A stretch of DNA of 64,000 nucleotides from Plectosphaerella cucumerina (taxonomy: Eukaryota; Ascomycota; Sordariomycetes; Glomerellales; Plectosphaerellaceae), in contig JAGPXD010000003.1 of the NCBI GenBank assembly GCA_020746995.1, forward strand, positions 5,270,001-5,334,000. Direction: 5' to 3'. A program made the position numbers and the translations under genes. Under the pieces are notes generated by a model that saw only the letters and a list, made by a program, of their open reading frames with translations, ran no database searches and had not been told where the DNA came from. This document shows, in pieces, positions 1 to 9,822 of the stretch (its first letter is position 1; each line of letters opens with the position of its first letter).

Positions 1-870
1 TCCCCGGTATCCCCGTTGATACCAAGATGCTTGTTCGAGTCGACGACACCCACCTCTACTTGAAAGCCCCCGTGCTCTGTGCAGATTGACTCGTCGAAAG
101 GGCAGTCGACGGTTCTTGTAGAGATGTTGAGGCGGGGGACGGTGAAAGTCCTACACAGACCCGACTTTGTTGATGTGCTTCCAGGATCGAGGCGCTCTCC
201 GTCGCCGTAGCACTTGTTGACGTACTCCAAGCTTCGTGACGCTATTCGTCGCGCCCACGCACTGGTGACGATCTTATTCGCGATCATCTCTTCCAAACTA
301 GCGTTAAGTTGGTCTTCTATTTCGAGGATGGACGAGAAATCATTTCCGAGCCAGCCGCATGAAACAGGGCTCACGAGGACCTCGTTGTTTTCCAGCTGGA
401 TCCTGGCTGTGGCGAGACCAGCGCCAGCAGACGCGGCCATGAGGACGCAAGCGGAAAAGATCAGGAGCACTGACGTCCAGAAGAGACGTTTGAGATTTTC
501 TCTTCGCCAGGTCCAAAATATCCTGAGGAACCCAAGGGCGGACGCGGAGGGGCTTAGGGTGTTGCTCAAGACAGCCTGCTGCTGATGGTGGAAGCCGGCC
601 CTGGGCGACGAGGTGGACCTCCACTGGTGCATGACGAAGCACATGATGGGCCACATGTGGGCGATGGCCACGGCTGTGAACATGGCGAGGAAGTTTCCCA
701 GCATGGCGCCTTGTTGTCTGGGCAGCGTCAGGGTCAACCCCATGACCATGCCGGAAGTTCCCTTGCCCCCTGTGCGGGTATTACCAGTCTGGAGTCATCA
801 AGAGTGAGAGTCTTTCGCACTTACCAGCCCAATTGACCCAAAATCCCGTGAACACCGCCTGGCTCGACAT
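1..870 (-). CDS. Fungal multipass membrane protein with extracellular domain (3' part beyond the window)
   Basis: The gene reads leftward from an ATG at 870 and runs off the left edge. Exon 1 is 870-825, followed by a GTAAGT donor and a CACAG acceptor; exon 2 begins at 769 and stays open to position 1. The start reads MSSQAVFTGFWVNWAGGKG, followed by a hydrophobic helix, a second helix with the TSVLLIFSACVLMAASAGAG stretch, and then a Cys-containing soluble region with N-glycosylation sequons. This is the layout of a large uncharacterised fungal family in which N-terminal membrane helices precede a big extracellular domain and a C-terminal helix. Function is unknown. The model is good because both exons join in phase; the rest of the protein is not visible. 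Confidence 0.75.
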
Positions 871-1655
871 TTTCCGAGTCTGGAGGCGAGCTAGTGGGCC
901 ACTGAGTGCGGCAATCAAATCAAGTCGGCGTGCTCAGAATGGATGCGGCTGGCAATGCGGTTGAAGTTGAAGCTGAAATGTAAAGATGATGCCTGGTTGT
1001 GATGAGACACCTGGAGGGGAATGAGAGGTCTCCGTCATCTTGAACCTATCGGTGATTTAAATACAGGGCGATGCCAAGGGATCCCGTCGGTGCTGGAGGT
1101 GGATGTATATTCAGCCCTTCCGCGCTAACACATGTTCCGAGGAGAGCGCGTAGGCTGATGTTTTCAGCTGTCTTGTGCGGTGCTTAACACAAGCTGAGCT
1201 TTCGTCTTGGGCGGTGACACGCCCTCAGCTGGAATGCTTGGCTACCTGTGCGGAGAACACTTTGAATCTGAGCCTCGAGGCGGCTCGTCACAGTCGGGTA
1301 GCTGGGCCCATGCAGTACTGGACGGAGAAGCCAAAGGTCCGCGCTTTATTTCCCCCAACGCTGGTCGGTCAAGGCCGGTGGCTGGGCTATGGAAGGAGCA
1401 AGGCGGTCAAACGAGTCGATCGCATCACTGAGCGGTTGCTAGCTATGGACGATGCTGGATTTTCTTTCGGTGGGAAGAGGGGAAGAAGCCCGTGAGCAAG
1501 TCCGGGAAGCAAAGATATGCAGGACATCTACCCCATTCAACACATCTCATGAAGAGCCGCCCCTCTGCCAGTTTCTCATGCGCGCAACGAAGGAACACAT
1601 AGGTGAGTAAAGATCTATTTCGCTCTTCCGTGGTCAGATTGCTGTGCAAAACCCG
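871..1655. other. Gene-free interval
   Basis: This is the shared 5' flank of the membrane-protein gene and the 3' flank of the OYE gene. Short open frames occur on both strands, but none has a signal peptide, motif or plausible splice partner. Confidence 0.6.
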
Positions 1656-2756
1656 TCAAGCTGCGGCACTTTCCAGATACTCTCTGCTGAAAGCATAGTC
1701 GGTGTACCCAGCAGCAGTCTTGGGGCTGTAAAACGTCCCCCTGTCGTACGCGGCCAGTTCCAGGTCCTTGGAGATCCTGTACACCAGATCTGGGTTCGAG
1801 ACGAAGAGCCGACCAAACATGACCATGACCTCCTGATCGGGAATCTTCTCGTCCACGAGCTCCAAGGCATGCTGGGGCGTGTAGCCGCCCGCGATGAGGA
1901 GAGGCCCGTCCCAGAGACGAAAGGCAAAATCCAAGCTGTCGTTGCCAATGGCACCCCCGTCGCCATCCAGGCGAGATTCCACGAGGTGGAGGTAAGCGAT
2001 GTTTGACTGCCTGGCTTTTCCGATGACATGCATGAACTGCGGGATCGGATCTTCCATCCTCATGCCTTGGAAGGTGCTCCAGGGACTCAGGCGAAGGCCT
2101 ACACGCTCCGGCCCAACGGTGTCAACGACTCTCTGGATGACCTCATCGAGGAGGCGGGATCTGTTCTCCACGCTGCCGCCATATTCGTCGAGACGCTGAT
2201 TGCTGACGTCTTGAAGGAATTGGTCGAGGAGGTATCCGAGGGCGCCGTGGATCTCAACGCCATCGAACCCCGCCCGCACGGCCTTCTCCGAAGCCTCGCC
2301 GAATCCGTGGACCGTTTTCTTGATCTCTTCGATGGTCATGGCGCGCGGAACGGCCGCGTTCTCGTCCATGGGAATGGCGCTGGGCGCAAAAAAGGGGACG
2401 CCCGCGTCCCTGGACATGTCGGCATCCGCGGTGCGACCGAGGAGGCCAAGCTGACAGAAGATGAAGCTCCCCTTGCGGTGAATGTTGTCGGTGATTTCTC
2501 TCCAAGCGGCGACCTGGTCCTCGTTCCAGATTCCAGGGCCGTTTGCATAGCCCCCGATGTTGGGCGAAACGAAGGTTGCCTCGGCGATGATGAGGGTGCC
2601 GGGAACAGAGGCCCGTTGGGTGTAGTAGTCCCTCATCATCGGTGTAGGGACCCGATCATCAGTTGCTCGGTAGCGGGTGAGCGGAGCCATGCCGATGCGA
2701 TGCTTGACTTCGATGTTGCCAATTTTGAGAGGTTTGAAAAGACGTGAGTGATACAT
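1656..2756 (-). CDS. Old Yellow Enzyme family NADH:flavin oxidoreductase, atypical active site
   Basis: A single-exon 366-residue protein that fills the usual length of the FMN-dependent OYE alpha/beta barrel. It starts MYHSRLFKPLKIGNIEVKHR, and the substrate/FMN segments APLTRYRA (24-31), DEYGGSVENRSR (190-201) and FGRLFVSNPDLV (314-325) are present. Family members reduce activated C=C bonds with NAD(P)H. The catalytic segment reads HGALGYLLDQF from residue 170: His170 and Tyr175 are kept, but the usual second His or Asn is Leu173. The usual QLWxLGR segment reads QLGLLGR, so the FMN-side Trp is Gly104. These changes could alter or abolish ene-reduction. No biosynthetic cluster surrounds it. 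Family assignment is secure; substrate is unknown. Confidence 0.93.
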   Translation of the reverse strand: MYHSRLFKPLKIGNIEVKHRIGMAPLTRYRATDDRVPTPMMRDYYTQRASVPGTLIIAEATFVSPNIGGYANGPGIWNEDQVAAWREITDNIHRKGSFIFCQLGLLGRTADADMSRDAGVPFFAPSAIPMDENAAVPRAMTIEEIKKTVHGFGEASEKAVRAGFDGVEIHGALGYLLDQFLQDVSNQRLDEYGGSVENRSRLLDEVIQRVVDTVGPERVGLRLSPWSTFQGMRMEDPIPQFMHVIGKARQSNIAYLHLVESRLDGDGGAIGNDSLDFAFRLWDGPLLIAGGYTPQHALELVDEKIPDQEVMVMFGRLFVSNPDLVYRISKDLELAAYDRGTFYSPKTAAGYTDYAFSREYLESAAA

Positions 2757-2872
2757 TGTGAGGATGCGAGAAGGATAGTCGGTTTGGGATGGAGCGTGTC
2801 ATAACTCTACCATGGACACACGAAGGGATCATTCCTTTTTGTTCAAATTTCTCTTAGGTCCCTTCAGGATGC

Positions 2873-4361
2873 ATGTACATCCACTTCACCGTCGTGATGC
2901 TTGGTCTGCCCAAAGGAGCGACAACATGCTGGCATGAGCGTCGTGTTGCTTCGGTGCCGTGGTCGATATCCATAGACACATTCGGCGCACTCCACATGCT
3001 GGCTTCAGGCCTGCCAAGACTACAGAAGCTGCTCGTCAACTGCGGTAACAACTCTCCTTCCCGCCGAAGTGTGCCTAGACTTACTTTGAATCAAGGCAGG
3101 GGAGAATGTATGAAAAATGCCTTTGATGTCACAGACGAGCTCGTGCTCCGAAACATCCCCAGTGTTCTTCGGAACGAACCGAACAACCGGACTCTCCTGT
3201 ACGCTGTCAGACTCACATTTGTGAGTGCGGTCACCACGATCAACATGGATAGAAAACATCTCGAGTACAAGGTGGAAACTCTGAGCTCACTTCGACAAAC
3301 CATGTGCTCTCCGGACACGGCGGTATCGGAGTCTGCTCTTGGAGCCATGCTGCTTCTTGCAGGTGCTGAGGTTTGTACAGCTCAAGGGTGAAACGTACCG
3401 AACAAGGCTCAAGCTGACGCATTCATTCGGCAGGCTCGACGTGGAACGGTACAAGATGTACAACTTCATATGAAGGCCATCCAGCGACTCCATGACACCT
3501 GCAGAAAACAAGGCGTTGTTCTCAGCCATGGTATCAAGCGTGCCATGTTCTGGTGAGAAGACCGCACGACAGTGACACGGATGGAACACTAACATGTGAT
3601 ATAGGCAGGACCTTAACTCCTCAGTCATGACGGGGTCAAGTCGGGTTTTCGACCACACCACTTTCCCCGAGCTGCTCTGGCAAAGAAACTCGTTGACCCC
3701 TGCTTTATTCATCCTGCCACCCGGATACCGGAACGCGTCTAGACTACTGGGTCCAGAACTCGTCGAGATTCTCAAAGACGTTCATGCATTACAATGCATC
3801 CGCGAAGGAAAATTCTTCGAAAAGGCCGATGCTGTGATGTTGAGGAACGTCGACAACCATCAAGCATTCACCCAATCAAGGCTACTCAACCTGCCACCAT
3901 TGTCGCCAATCGCGTCCTGCTGCCTTCTCGGCGCATATATTTGCTCAACAATGTTGCGCGGCAAACTCTGGCACGCTTCGATTGTACCGGTGAGTCGACC
4001 TAAGGACGTTCCCCTGTGCTCTTCGTCGCTGACGGTCGAACCCTAGCCCCACCATTCACTGCAACTGCTCCGTAAACTTCAAGAAACGGGTGGCGACCCA
4101 GTGTGGGACGAGCACTCGGAGCTTCTGTCCTGGCTCTTATACATTGGAGGAGCCTTCGCTCCCTCGAGACCGACCAGATCGGCCTATCTGGCACTACTGC
4201 GCCTCAACCATGGCAGAAGGCTCAAAGGCTTGTACTCGTCATGGGCCGAACTACTGGGCATTCTCAGACAGTTCATCTGGTCAAGGGACTCGTTCTCGGC
4301 CCAGGTTCAGGCATTTTTGGAGGAACTTTTGCTTTCAAGCCAGACAGTTTCATCCTGGTGA
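2873..4361 (+). CDS. Fungal transcription-factor-like protein without a visible zinc cluster
   Basis: Four exons join in phase: 2873-3370, 3434-3552, 3605-3989 and 4047-4361, giving about 438 residues. The middle (LLYAVRLTFVSAVTT, then SALGAMLLLAGAE, then VQLHMKAIQRLHDTCR) and the end (LLSWLLYIGGAF) resemble the fungal-specific regulatory domain found downstream of Zn2Cys6 clusters (Fungal_trans_2-like). No CxxC zinc cluster is found between the divergent OYE start at 2756 and this ORF, so the gene either lacks a DNA-binding domain or has lost it. The start is uncertain: ATG at 2873 is the most upstream in frame, while ATG at 3110 opens a better-looking segment. Splice sites are canonical. 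It may regulate its divergent OYE neighbour, which is speculative. Confidence 0.6.
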
Positions 4362-4669
4362 AACACGACAACTCGAGATAGTGTTGGTGGGAAGATGCCT
4401 CTTGTCGCATGGGGCTTAGGAGAAGAAGAGGAAAGCACTGGACAGGGCCTTGGGCCAGAGAACAATGGCGAATGCTCGGTGGCCTATGTCCATGGTTCGA
4501 TGGGCAGGGAGACGGTGAAGGCAGCCGACAGTTCAAAGGACTTGGAGGCATTTCACTTCTGATAAAAAAGATATCCGTTTGTAATCCCCAACTGACCCAA
4601 ATGTCTTGGTAATGGGCCAAGAACACACCTGGGGCAAAAATGGAATCCTTAAAGCAGCGACACAAAAAT
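4362..4669. other. Gene-free interval
   Basis: This lies between the regulator-like gene and the first 5S gene. A long minus-strand open frame crosses it, but it also overlaps the 5S gene and the 3' exon and shows no domain. Confidence 0.55.
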
Positions 4670-4788
4670 ACATACAACACCGGGTATTCGCTGGTCGTCA
4701 CCGACCCAACTACTAATCCAGCCCTTACTGGCTTATCTATGGGAGAGCGGACGGGATCCCGAGTTTTCCAGTAGGTATGGTCGTATGT
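4670..4788 (-). rRNA. 5S ribosomal RNA gene, copy 1
   Basis: This 119-nt unit, read on the minus strand, starts ACATACGACCATACC and ends GGTGTTGTATGT, so its two ends form helix I. The internal control region with GGATTAGTAGTTGGG and GGTGACGACCAGCGAAT matches eukaryotic 5S rRNA. A TTTTT Pol III terminator lies just after the 3' end. It differs from the copy at 14934-15052 at three transitions; two of them are paired and conserve helix II, so this copy is probably functional. Dispersed 5S genes are normal in Pezizomycotina. Confidence 0.93.
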
Positions 4789-6168
4789 GCCAGAAATCCG
4801 CCTCGACAGGTACATCTTCCCCATTGAGTTGGTTTGACCAACGAGCGCTTGCAATTGCGCGAATCCGAGAAGCCTGCCCCCTAGGGCAAGCCAACATGTT
4901 GCCCAAAAAGTCTTCGCTACACATGCCTCCGACTGCTGAAGTTGCTGGGGCTCCGTACCACCCACCCCGAACCAACAGAACATCAACCGAAAACAATACT
5001 GGCCAACCAGATTGTTTGTGGCGTGGGTGCTGTACCTACGGAAATTGACATCGGGACATCTGGCTCCTTGTTGTGCGTCCCGTGAAAATGCGTTGAGAAG
5101 GTAAAGGATGACTCGCGGTCTGCTGATGCAAAGTCCCGCCGTGCCTGATTCTTCGCCTAAATCACTGCCTGGACTGCGCTGAAGTCCCGCCTTCGGACGC
5201 ACCGCCAACATGCGACGACTAGTCGAGTGCTCCGCATGTACCCAGTTGGGGGTCACGGAGCTCATCACGAGTCGTCATAAACAGACACACGCTATAACGG
5301 GTAGAGCTATATCCGGGAGCTAGAGGATCGTGGGCGATGGGATGATATGGTTCGTCCTCATGATGATACTGAATATTTCCCCAAGGCCTGGCCCCCTTCG
5401 CTGTTGAAGCCCCGTGCGGGATGCGGAGGTGCAGGGACGTTGCCTGTAACGAGTTGGGATCGCTCGGAAATCGGCACAGTCTGTTACCGGGCCACGCCAT
5501 CGACGCATCAGGAATGTGGTTATTGGAGAGAGCTTCAGTCCAGCCATTGTTCTCCAAGGTGTATCTATGAGGAATGTGGACTTGGGAAATACCAAATGAT
5601 GGTCTTCTTAGTCCCCTCACTAACTTCATTTCTACTACAAGTGCACACAGCTCACAGCGGTTTGGCCTTGTACCTCTATTTCACTTGAGCCTGTCGTCCC
5701 ATGAGACCGGATGATCGGATCAGAATCCCTTGCACACGCGGCTCGTCATCCAGGGGTCCGTCACACCAGCTCCTAGCTCGATCGTATCCGTCCAGATTGT
5801 CGCAGGTCTTGGCAGGAACCTGTCAAGCTTTCATGCCCCTTGACGCAGACATCCCCAGCACGAGGCAGCCTTGAGGCTTTGAGACGACACAGCCCTGTCA
5901 CATACGTACCTACTTCCACACAGAAGCCGATCGCCAGGTCGACTTGCTTGACGAACGAAATGTCTAGTGGCATAAAAGGCACGGCGCCCCGGTGACATTT
6001 GGCTGGAATTCTATCCCTCCTCGTCAGCAATCAATCATCTTTCGTTCTTCTGCCCAAACAACAGCTGCGCTGTTCTTCCCAGTCTTTTAATACATTCATA
6101 ATTCTTCGCGAGCTAGCTCCATCCACTCTTTTCTCACCACACCCACTCAACACCAACCCAATTCCAAG
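4789..6168. other. Gene-free interval, promoter of small secreted protein at right end
   Basis: About 1.4 kb between the 5S gene and the next CDS. No convincing coding segment was found. A CATAAAAGG sequence about 200 bp before the downstream ATG is a TATA-like candidate, and the last 100 bp are CT- and CA-rich as in fungal 5' leaders. Confidence 0.5.
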
Positions 6169-6756
6169 ATGTACTTCACCAAGGCTGCTTTCATTCTTTC
6201 TTTGGCCGTTTCGGCCATTGCCATGCCCACTGGCACTGATGACCGGATTTTCAAGCGAGCTGCCGTTCTCAAGTCCACCGACTACGCAAACTTCCAGGTC
6301 TCGGACGGCAAGGCTGGAAATGCCCTCGCCGAAGTCCAGGCCAAGTTCCCGGTAAGACTTCAACGTGCTCCACCTGTCTCGGTATGTGCTGACGAGAGAT
6401 CGGTTGTCCAGATCGACGAGACAAACCTCAAGGCCGTCGACCCCGCCGACGTGGCCATCATCAAGAAGGCGCGTACGGTAGCCGAGTCGGCCGAGACTGA
6501 TGGCTTCAACAGTGCCATCACTTCCGCTGGCTCCACGACGGACGCGGGCAAGGCGCTGTCCAACGGCAAAATCAAGAACAAGGTTCTCAAGCTCAAGCTT
6601 GAGGTCCTGGGGCTCCAGATCGACCAAGCCCAGAGCGGCAAGGACAACACCGCCAAGATCGCCGCAGAGCAGAAGAAGCTTGACAACAACATTGCCCTCG
6701 ACAAGAAGGCCGCCGGTCAGGCCAGCCAGAGTGTGAAGTTCTCCGGCACTGACTAA
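6169..6756 (+). CDS. Small secreted helical protein
   Basis: Two exons, 6169-6351 and 6412-6756, encode about 175 residues. A signal peptide (MYFTKAAFILSLAVSAIA) is followed after about ten residues by FKRA, a likely Kex2 site. The mature part has no cysteines and is rich in Ala, Lys and Asp; its predicted helical repeats include NGKIKNKVLKLKLEVLGLQI and AAEQKKLDNNIALDKK. The 60-nt intron (GTAAGA to CCAG) is a multiple of three with no in-frame stop, so retention would insert 20 residues. It resembles small secreted proteins common in Sordariomycetes; function is unknown. A structural or effector-like extracellular role is inference. Confidence 0.8.
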   Translation: MYFTKAAFILSLAVSAIAMPTGTDDRIFKRAAVLKSTDYANFQVSDGKAGNALAEVQAKFPVRLQRAPPVSVCADERSVVQIDETNLKAVDPADVAIIKKARTVAESAETDGFNSAITSAGSTTDAGKALSNGKIKNKVLKLKLEVLGLQIDQAQSGKDNTAKIAAEQKKLDNNIALDKKAAGQASQSVKFSGTD

Positions 6757-7815
6757 TCAGCGGGCTCGACATGGTGTGGTACCAGTTCAACCAACCTCAC
6801 CGCTATCCATGCGAGGCCGGCGATTGCAGACAAGAGGAACCGCTCGCAGTAACTGTATTAGGTAGACAAAGATAAGTGGTGTTGAGACATAAAGACATGA
6901 GAAGCTCCGTCTTGATTGTGTTCTGCTGGAGTTCTATAACGGGATTGATGGCAGTTGATGGTCACCTGCTGTACTGCAACCGAAATGAAGTAACACGGGG
7001 TATTTGTTACTCATTACCAGCCCACCTGCTGATTTAGAAGCTTCGTGGTGACATTTCAGGAGCCGTGAATGATTTCGCCGAAGAACGACCATGAGGGCAG
7101 ACATCAAACTTCATGTCCTGTTCTACTGGTTCAGCCTGGCCGCTGTTGGTACATGCCCCCCACTACATCGACTACTGCTCGCCCCAGTGACATAGGGGTT
7201 GCCATTTCAGGAACCTGTCCAGACACATCATCGGTGGCGCCGGGGAGTTCGACTTGAAAATGGGCTGATTTATTGGAGTCGCCCCTCAGCCACAAACGTC
7301 CGGACACGCACCGTCCGCGTCTAGCGGGCGCTTGGACGGGCGGGAACCACACAACCTAATGAAGTGGATAGGAGCCAATGGAACGTGTGAATGGAGACCC
7401 CGAGACGAGTCTCTGGCACTCATCAAATGGCGTGAAAGAGGCAACGTTCGTGTACCTTATCTCCACTTGTAACCCTTTGGATGCAGTCGACGATGCTTCC
7501 GAGATGGATGCTATTTTCGACCGCTGTGCATCCAGAACACCAAACACAGTAAGCAACCAAGCCAGGCTTCAGGCTTGCAACTGTGATATTCCTGGAATGG
7601 TAGAAATTGCCACCTCATTAGAAGTTCGCAATGTGTATTCAAGTATAAGAGGCCAGGCCCTTCGTCCTCCCAACTTTGTGATCTTATTCTCATCACTCAT
7701 CACTGTCTTCAGCTTCACAGCTTCACAGCTTCAGCAGGCTTTCCACCAATACAAAAACAAGCAAACCAGCGAACACCATCAGGACTGAACATACATCCTT
7801 TCACTATCTCTCAAC
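6757..7815. other. Gene-free interval
   Basis: This covers the 3' flank of one secreted-protein gene and the promoter of the next. The only repeat noticed is a short CTTCACAG tandem near 7710-7730 in the presumed 5' leader. Open frames here have no recognisable domain. Confidence 0.55.
7644..7650 (+). promoter_or_regulatory. TATA-like element
   Basis: The sequence TATAAGA lies 166-172 bp before the ATG of the cysteine-rich secreted protein, with a CT- and CA-rich leader between. Position and composition suit a fungal core promoter, but it is judged by eye. Confidence 0.35.
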
Positions 7816-8160
7816 ATGTACGCCACTGCCATCAAGTCCGCCTTCGTTGCTCTCGCCCTCGCTGGCGCTGTCAACGCCGCCGCAATCCAGCCCTACCCCG
7901 ACAAGTGCGGCGACATGGTCTGCCCTCCCGACAAGGCCCGCTGCTGCTCAGTCCCGTTCAACGGTGGAGTAGGCCTCGAGTGCCTGGCTGAGTGTCCGCC
8001 TCAGCAGCCTCTCACAACCATGGCTACCGTCGTCACTTCGGCGCCCCCTGCCATACCCACATTCGGGCCCAAGTGCGGCGATTCGTTCTTCTGCAAGCCT
8101 GGGCAGGTCTGCTGTACGCTCTACACCTGCGCCGACACCCCGGAGCAGTGCCCCAAGTAG
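7816..8160 (+). CDS. Small secreted protein with duplicated six-cysteine module
   Basis: A single-exon 114-residue protein. The signal peptide covers roughly residues 1-21 (MYATAIKSAFVALALAGAVN). The mature chain has 12 cysteines in two halves with the same order: C31, C36, C43-C44, C56, C60 and C87, C93, C99-C100, C105, C112. Both halves start KCGD and both contain a CC pair. A Thr/Pro-rich linker (residues 61-86) joins them. Six disulfides are likely. Small size, secretion and Cys content fit an apoplastic effector or a defence-type peptide, but no family is recognised. The tandem module suggests internal duplication. Confidence 0.85.
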   Translation: MYATAIKSAFVALALAGAVNAAAIQPYPDKCGDMVCPPDKARCCSVPFNGGVGLECLAECPPQQPLTTMATVVTSAPPAIPTFGPKCGDSFFCKPGQVCCTLYTCADTPEQCPK

Positions 8161-8937
8161 AGATGGGAGGGTTGAAGGACAAAGGGTGGGAGCGAAGGGA
8201 TAGGCACAATGGGGTTGAGTTTGGGCATGAAGGGTCTGAAATACGGTTGGATGGAGATATAGGACTGTCGCTCGTTCAAATTTAAATTGTAGATAGACTG
8301 AAAATGCATTAAAACCTTACCGCAAGCTCTAGTCACATACTCCCTGTGGTCATGATGACCAACTGAGCACGTAGACTGTCGAGTTCATACTCGCCTATCG
8401 TACAAGTCTTCAACTTGGTAAGCCGGAACACATGCTGAATTCCGTTGCCATGGGTAGCAGAAGGCGCTGCATGGTGCCGGAGCCCCAACTCGATGGCAGA
8501 CTATCTGTTGACGATGAAGCTTGGGTAAAAAATCCAACGGAGACCCTCGGCATGTGAATGGACCGGAACCGGGACCAAAGACGAGCTTACATGTACTGAC
8601 CGGCCTAGGATGAAAGTGAAGTGGCCAAGGCAGCCGGTCACTCAACCAGCACGCCATACTAGGTTGGAAGTCGGGAATCGCGCGTTCATGCCAGGTCGCC
8701 ATCTATCTCAGCCGAGCCGTCGGCCATGCTCGCTCAGGATCGGCCTGCAGCCCATGTCGCGCGGCAGAGATCATGATTGGACTCTCGCCCACGATATGAT
8801 CGGCTTCGCAGCGGTCGTAGACCACGAAGGCTCTGCCAGAGGCAAAGACCAGAGCTTCTCGATCCTTTCTTCGAGAGGCCTTGTGCGCTCAGAGGCTTTT
8901 GTAGCGCTCGATCGCTTCACCTGTCCTAAGAAGATCA
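8161..8937. other. Gene-free interval
   Basis: No gene or repeat was recognised between the cysteine-rich protein and the regulator fragment. Confidence 0.5.
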
Positions 8938-9258
8938 GTGCCGAGCCAGGATACAAAGAACAAAACGGCGTCAAGACACAACGAGGGTTTAAAGTCCCAT
9001 ATGCAGTCTGTGGAGTCCATCGAAGTGGCAAGCGAGCAGCTTCATGATCTGGCGATGAGCGTGTTGACGGCCATTCGGGCCGCTGACGAGGATCCAGTGC
9101 GGCCATCGGTGCTGGACCGCGTCAGTCCTTTCTTCATGGACTCTCTGTATGCGGCCGCCGCTACTTTCCACTTGCTTGACGGGGATGACAGAAAAGTGGC
9201 GTATCGCCAGGCGGCAGTCGACCTAGGTGTACTCCTCGATACTCTCAGCTTGAGGTGA
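8938..9258 (+). pseudogene. Possible 3' remnant of a Zn2Cys6 regulator
   Basis: The open frame ends with segments such as DSLYAAAATFHLLDGDDRKV and AYRQAAVDLGVLLDTL, which look like the C-terminal tail of fungal-specific transcription factors. Neither a zinc cluster nor the middle homology region could be traced upstream in any frame. It is therefore read as a truncated remnant rather than a working gene. A short unrelated protein is also possible. Confidence 0.35.
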
Positions 9259-9429
9259 CGTGTAAGCTATATCTAGGTTGTCAATGACTTCAGGTTTCAT
9301 GCGCGCCAGGGCCCTTCCGACAGCTGGCTACCATCGCCCCCTTTTCCCGGACCCTTAGTTCCCGTCCAAATCTGGAAAGCACCATACAAGGACAAGCAGG
9401 GACCAGGTTATCAACTCCAACACCAAATG

Positions 9430-9482
9430 AAATACAACACCGGGTCCTCGCACGGTGGCACCGGCCCAACTGCTAACGGGGG
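9430..9482 (-). pseudogene. Truncated 5S rRNA relic
   Basis: The plus strand from 9430 reads AATACAACACCGGG, then a degenerate match to the 3' half of the two intact 5S genes up to about the ACTGCTAAC segment. Beyond that, similarity to the 5' half is lost. Only about 50 nt of the 119-nt gene are recognisable and several substitutions interrupt the control region. Confidence 0.6.
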
Positions 9483-9822
9483 CTGAGAGTCAAGGGCTGA
9501 GGACAGTGCATTCTGAGTGGCAGGGGGGGTCTGGGCCAGATGACCTCTGATCAGCGACACGGCCCAAGCATGCCAAAAAAGTGTCGTGGAGGCGAAGCAA
9601 GACCCCGCCAAAGTCTAAACAGGCGACGGATGGTCTTGAGTGGTTTTCTCAATGCAGTCCGGCGCCAGCATTGCCCTCCCCTTGTGTTAACCAATAGAGG
9701 AGATTCGGACCTGGATGCGGCTGAACGACAACAATGTTGAGATGGAGGTTTTCAAGGCACGTTAAAACCGCAAGCACCCCGTCTGCAATCTTCCTGCAGT
9801 CGTTCCAAGGCTGAATCTGATC

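Noticed and set aside
4670..4788. 5S copy 1 as a RIP-damaged pseudogene
   Set aside because: All three differences are transitions, but two are mutually compensatory in helix II and the promoter elements and terminator are intact.
4273..5268. 331-codon minus-strand open frame
   Set aside because: It crosses the 3' exon of the regulator-like gene and the whole 5S gene, and has no motif or signal peptide.
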